DNA of 64,000 nt from positions 32,250,861-32,314,860 of the forward strand of contig OZ023274.1 of assembly GCA_964007475.1 (NCBI GenBank), in the 5' to 3' direction. The stretch comes from Hybos culiciformis (taxonomy: Eukaryota; Arthropoda; Insecta; Diptera; Hybotidae). A model generated the notes under the pieces. That model did not search any database and was not told where the DNA came from. It saw nothing but the letters and a program-made list of their open reading frames with translations. The position numbers and the translations under genes were made by a program. Positions 60,271-64,000 of the stretch are shown here, piece by piece (within the stretch, counting starts at the first letter, position 1; every line of letters starts with the position of its first letter).

Positions 60271-61485
60271 CTAATCCGATTTAGGACTTTCAGATCCAGA
60301 GGAGCTTTTCGACGAACGAGATCGACTTGAAGAGCGGCTTTTGCTTCTTGATCTGGAACGTGAACGATCCTTGCTCACGGAACGATTTTTACTTAAAGAC
60401 CGTTCTTTACTTGATGAGCGTTCCTTACTTAGCGAACGGTCTTTGCTAAGTGAACGATCTTTGCTGGTTGATCGAGCTTTACTAGTTGAACGTTCTCTGC
60501 TATGTGATCGCTCTTTACTATGTGATCTACCCTTACTTAGTGAGCGTTCTTTGCTTTCTGATCTATCTTTGCTTCTTGATCGTTCCTTACTTTGAGAACG
60601 GTCTTTGCTAGGAGAACGATCTTTGCTTACACTCCGATCTTTGCTTAAAGAGCGGTCTTTACTTGGAGAACGATCTTTGCTTGGAGAGCGATCTTTACTT
60701 CGAGAACTAAGTGATCTGGTTTTACTAGGAGACCTAGTTTTGCTACGTGATCTAGATCTGCTCCTGGAACGAGAGCGTGACCTCATAGAAAGTGGTGAAT
60801 TATTTTTCGATTCTTTCTCTTGTTTAATCAATTTGTCTTTAATTTCTTTCAATCTGTTTGTACCGTTTGAGGTTTTTGCTGCTGCAATGGCCGAAGCTTT
60901 TGCACTCTTTTTTAGCAGAGCTATTTGTTTCAATTGTTCTGAATTTTTTTTATTAAGCAAATCAATTTTCAGTTCATAAATTCGTTCCATGTCTCTCATT
61001 TTGTTGCGCATTTCATTTTCTTTTTCGAAATTTTTTCCCTTCAATTCAGTTATTAATTTATCTTTTTCTAATAATTCTTTATCTTTTTGATTCAAACGAC
61101 GTTGCAAGCCAGCAATTTGCTCCTTCAGTTGTGTCGTTGCGACGACATGATCAGAGCTGTGAACTCCAGGATCACTAGCAACCATTCCTAATTCACCAAT
61201 ATTACTCATTGAACCAACATTAATTGCTCCGCCACCACCATCGCGGCCATCGGTAGCACGTCTTTTTTCAGTTTTGTTTTGTGTTGACATGTCGGCAGTA
61301 CGATGATGATGATGATGGTGATGATGCGAAGGTTTTTTAGCATTAGACGTCGAATTTTCTTTTGCTGACTTCTCATGGGGACGCTTTTTAGCAATCAAAC
61401 GAGAATCTTTTTCCACCTGCCGAGCTTTAGCTACTACACGCTTATAAGACGAGGTACATAGCCAACATAATAATTTTCCATCAAC
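60271..61485 (-). CDS. FAM76 last exon: His run, coiled coil, RS domain
   Basis: 404 codons, entered in phase 0 after the acceptor AATAATTTTAG. Exon residues about 1-20 hold LLCWLCTSSYKR. An eight-residue His run lies at about 54-61 (DNA near 61303-61326). A coiled coil at about 110-195 (LKEQIAGLQRRLNQKDKELLE, then LITELKGKN and MRDMERIYELKIDLLNKK) aligns with the conserved FAM76 C-terminal helix. From about 230 to the stop there are over 20 SK/SR-DRS units (SPSKDRS, SLSKDRS), an RS domain of roughly 165 residues that I do not recall in vertebrate FAM76. An internal GTG at 61416 is not the start. Confidence 0.92.
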   Translation of the reverse strand, partial: VDGKLLCWLCTSSYKRVVAKARQVEKDSRLIAKKRPHEKSAKENSTSNAKKPSHHHHHHHHRTADMSTQNKTEKRRATDGRDGGGGAINVGSMSNIGELGMVASDPGVHSSDHVVATTQLKEQIAGLQRRLNQKDKELLEKDKLITELKGKNFEKENEMRNKMRDMERIYELKIDLLNKKNSEQLKQIALLKKSAKASAIAAAKTSNGTNRLKEIKDKLIKQEKESKNNSPLSMRSRSRSRSRSRSRSKTRSPSKTRSLSSRSKDRSPSKDRSPSKDRSLSKDRSVSKDRSPSKDRSQSKERSRSKDRSESKERSLSKGRSHSKERSHSRERSTSKARSTSKDRSLSKDRSLSKERSSSKERSLSKNRSVSKDRSRSRSRSKSRSSSRSRSSKSSSGSESPKSD

Positions 61486-64000
61486 CTAAAATTATTAGAA
61501 ATTTCTATTAATTTATTTTTATTGAAAATTGATTTCATTTAAAAATATTTCGTATTTTTTTTTAATCTAGAAATAATGATTCAGTATCAAAGAGCTTAGT
61601 TTTTTAAAAACCAGCAATTTAAAGAGATAATGAACACATGAGAACTATTACAATTAAATCCCATTATTTTTTTTTTATAACTTTTCAAAATTGAAACTTA
61701 AATTTAACTATAGATTCACAATATTATTACTTAAACAAAAAATTTCTTAGTGCATTTATATATATTAAAATATATTTTTTTAAATACATTTTTAATAAAA
61801 AATAAATAATAAAAAAAATTGTGTTTTGTAATGCATATCAAATTATTTCGTTAGTTAGAAGTTCGGTGATAATGTTATTAGAGAATATTTTACAATTGAA
61901 AATTATTAATTCTTGTTTCATATGCAGTTAAGTGAACATACATTTTTATATAATTGATAAAAAGAACGAGGGTACATAATGCAAAAAAAAAAACCAAGTT
62001 CAGATATTTTCGTAAGTAAGAGCATTTAAATATTGTTCATAATGCCATTTGGCAAAAATTTTCCATTTGACAAATTAAATGAGATTTTTGAAGTTTTAAA
62101 AAAAAAGTTGCATGGAAATTTTGTTTAATAAAATTGAAGCAATTTGTAATATTAAAATTAATTTTTGCTTACAAAAAGTATATACAAATTCAAAAATGTA
62201 TATAAGTTTACTAGGAAAAAAAAAACTGTCATATTGTTATGTTAAAAAAAATCAAATTAATAGATTACTCGAAAGTTTAAAACAAACAAATCAAATACTG
62301 AAAATAAGGATTGATTGAAATCACTTTCGAAATAAGTGATTTTAAATTTTTTGAACATTATATTTTAAGCTAATCAATATAAATTTAATGTTTTCGAATC
62401 CCAGAACTTATAATTTACAGTTTTGTGATTTTATTTTATATTTCCATCAAAGATAAATTTTAGCCTAATAAGTTTAAATTATTGCTAATATTATGTTAAA
62501 AATAAACCTAAATATTAACAAGAAAAAATAATTTTTACATTTATTTCTTAAAAATAAATAACTTTTTCTATAACTATAGTATTACAATTATTATTTAAAA
62601 AAAAAATTTACATGGCTAGTATGTATATATATTAAAAAAAATAATCAAAGATAAAGAATAAAATAAATACGGAAGCAGTAAGAAAATACAAACTTTTATT
62701 ATATGTATATTGTTATTTCTTATTTGCAAAACCACCAACAGAAGATTGATAAGTTAAAAATAAAAAAATTATATTAAGAAATTGTCAACAATTTTGAATT
62801 TAGTAAGTAACAGATATTAAAAGATTACACAATATTTTATATTATTTAAATTGTTTAATTTAATAAAAATTTCACATAAAATAATATGTTCACTTCTAAT
62901 CTAATTATCACATTTACATAATTTCAGATAATTGTTTTATAAAAAAATTATTTTAGGAAAGTCATATGCATATAATTTAATTAGTGCGCCAAGAGCACAA
63001 AATAGTAAATTATGGCAAATAAATCTTTTGGCTATATTCATAATACCGCCTTCTTAATTCATTATAAATTTGTAGAATAAAATTTTATAAATTGTTATAT
63101 GTATTTCCAAACTAGTAATTTGTAAAATAAAAAAGTAATAAATAATCTAAAGAACTGTAGACTAAAAATATATACAGCTTTTTTTAATAGAAAGAAAAAT
63201 TGGTAAAGCGAATTAATAATCATCATAACAAATATTTATCAATAAAAAGTATTTCATTAGAACTTTCGAATAATTAATAAACATTAATTAGCTCGTTCTA
63301 TTGAGTTATTTATGAAAGGTTAAAAATTGTGAATTACAGATTTTGTTATCAAATTAATTTTTACGAACAAATAAACATTTTAACAAATAAACATTATTTT
63401 AAACAGACACTTGTTGTGTATTTACTTCAAATAATTTACAGAAATTGTTAACATTCACTACTTTCAGCTTTATGCAGAACAATATCACGCATATTTCCTC
63501 ATAAACAACTTCAAGAAGCTTCAAGATGAAGGTTAAAAAATAACCGTAAAAAAAAGCGAGTTTCTCGCCTATTTAATAAGTGAAAAATATAAATTACATT
63601 GAAAAATTAACTTTTGAATATTGACTTCTACGTGACAATGCTGCGTCAATATAACTTTAATTTATACAATTATTTAACGACTTAATTAGTTCAAACAATT
63701 TTTCTTTTACAAATTTTTAGATTAATTTTAATTCCACGGCAAATAACAATTATATTCTTAATTTCTAGATAAACCTTAAAAAATAACATGTATTAAAAAA
63801 AAAAAATAATGGGAAATTTAATTTAGTTTTTTGTTTTATTATTATTTTATTTTTTTTTTACTTTAGAGAATTTTTATTTTCAAAATTAGATTTTATCTAA
63901 AAAATGTTTAAAAAAAAAAAATTTAATATAAAAAATTTTGTTAAATTTCTATTTCAATGCCCACGCTCACACCTTTTTATTATCATCGTGTCGATCAAAA
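60271..64000 (-). CDS. FAM76 family protein, 3' part, continues past the right edge
   Basis: Two coding pieces are visible on the minus strand: 63973-64000 and the last exon 60271-61485, with a GT-AG intron of 2487 bases between them. Across the junction they read FDRHDDNKK/VDGKLLCWLCTSSYKRV, which matches the end of the FAM76 zinc-ribbon-like region as I know it from human FAM76A/B (FDRKDDRKK/VDGKLLCWLC). Human FAM76B is reported as a nuclear speckle protein with a His tract. The Cys-rich N-terminal half of the gene is outside the window. The C-terminal part seen here has an eight-His run, a coiled coil and a long RS domain. The family call is firm; any molecular role in splicing is inference. 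Confidence 0.9.
60300..60785 (-). repeat. Degenerate tandem coding repeat (SKDRS units)
   Basis: Units of 18 or 21 bases encoding S-x-S-K-D/E-R-S repeat across the RS domain, seen on the plus strand as recurring GAACGATCTTTGCTT words. Such arrays expand and contract, so length may vary between individuals. Leu-rich open frames on the plus strand here are its mirror and not genes. Confidence 0.85.
61486..63972 (-). other. Intron of the FAM76 gene
   Basis: On the minus strand the donor is AAAAAG/GTGTGA and the acceptor AATAATTTTAG/GTTGAT. The intron is AT-rich with no repeats of note. An open frame at 62112-62318 on the plus strand is Lys/Asn-rich with no domain, and I treat it as chance. Confidence 0.85.
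63973..64000 (-). CDS. FAM76 penultimate exon, partial at the window edge
   Basis: 28 bases encode FDRHDDNKK in phase 0 up to the donor. The exon runs off the right edge; the zinc-binding Cys-rich exons should follow beyond it. Confidence 0.85.

Noticed and set aside
60341..60979. Two long Leu/Arg-rich open frames on the plus strand
   Set aside because: They are the mirror image of the SKDRS repeat coding region of FAM76 on the minus strand.
61416..61416. GTG taken as a start codon for the FAM76 exon
   Set aside because: The frame continues upstream through conserved VDGKLLCWLC to a splice acceptor, so this is an internal Val.
1..64000. tRNA, rRNA, CRISPR arrays, origins or bacterial operons
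   Set aside because: None was seen by eye; gene structure is eukaryotic throughout. A tRNA scan was not possible here.

Overview
This is an AT-rich nuclear fragment from an animal, almost certainly an insect. Long A/T homopolymer runs fill the non-coding DNA. Genes have GT-AG introns from about 65 bp to 11 kb and are spaced far apart. No bacterial, phage, CRISPR, tRNA or rRNA signal was seen. The encoded proteins (a 14-repeat cadherin with a very short tail, a Tap/Neurogenin bHLH factor, pyridoxal kinase, FAM76) are conserved animal genes. The insect order cannot be settled from the sequence alone.

Layout. 1-267 (+) is probably the C-terminal end of a gene that starts left of the window, with a polyA signal about 200 bp downstream. 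5802-22901 (+) is a complete eight-exon cadherin gene, best matched to Drosophila Cad74A by my recollection; it predicts 1836 residues and has an 11-kb first intron. About 20 kb without a convincing gene follows. 43415-44629 (-) is a single-exon proneural bHLH gene, tap. 57332-59075 (+) is pyridoxal kinase in five exons. It converges on 60271-64000 (-), the 3' part of a FAM76 gene that continues past the right edge. In Drosophila, tap and Cad74A both map to cytological region 74 (from memory), so cadherin and tap may form an old neighbour pair.

Mobile DNA. I see no intact transposase gene, but many short non-autonomous elements have readable ends. They are a TA-flanked MITE in cadherin intron 1 (6696-7001), two hAT-type elements with 8-bp target duplications just after the cadherin gene (23117-23866, 23957-24360), a TTA-flanked element (37677-38241), a palindrome-rich element (38913-39378), and a dense nest at 53607-56930 between tap and pyridoxal kinase. 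In the nest, one 479-bp element has inserted into one arm of an older palindrome, and the other arm preserves the empty site.

Most notable observations: (1) the nested palindromes with a built-in empty site; (2) a hAT MITE with four perfect TATCGATA boxes; (3) an insect FAM76 with a poly-His tract and a long C-terminal RS domain that the vertebrate proteins lack as I remember them; (4) several weak small-exon or small-ORF candidates in the gene deserts. I found no clear new multi-gene system. The genes appear to act independently: cell-surface adhesion, neural specification, vitamin B6 salvage and a nuclear speckle protein.
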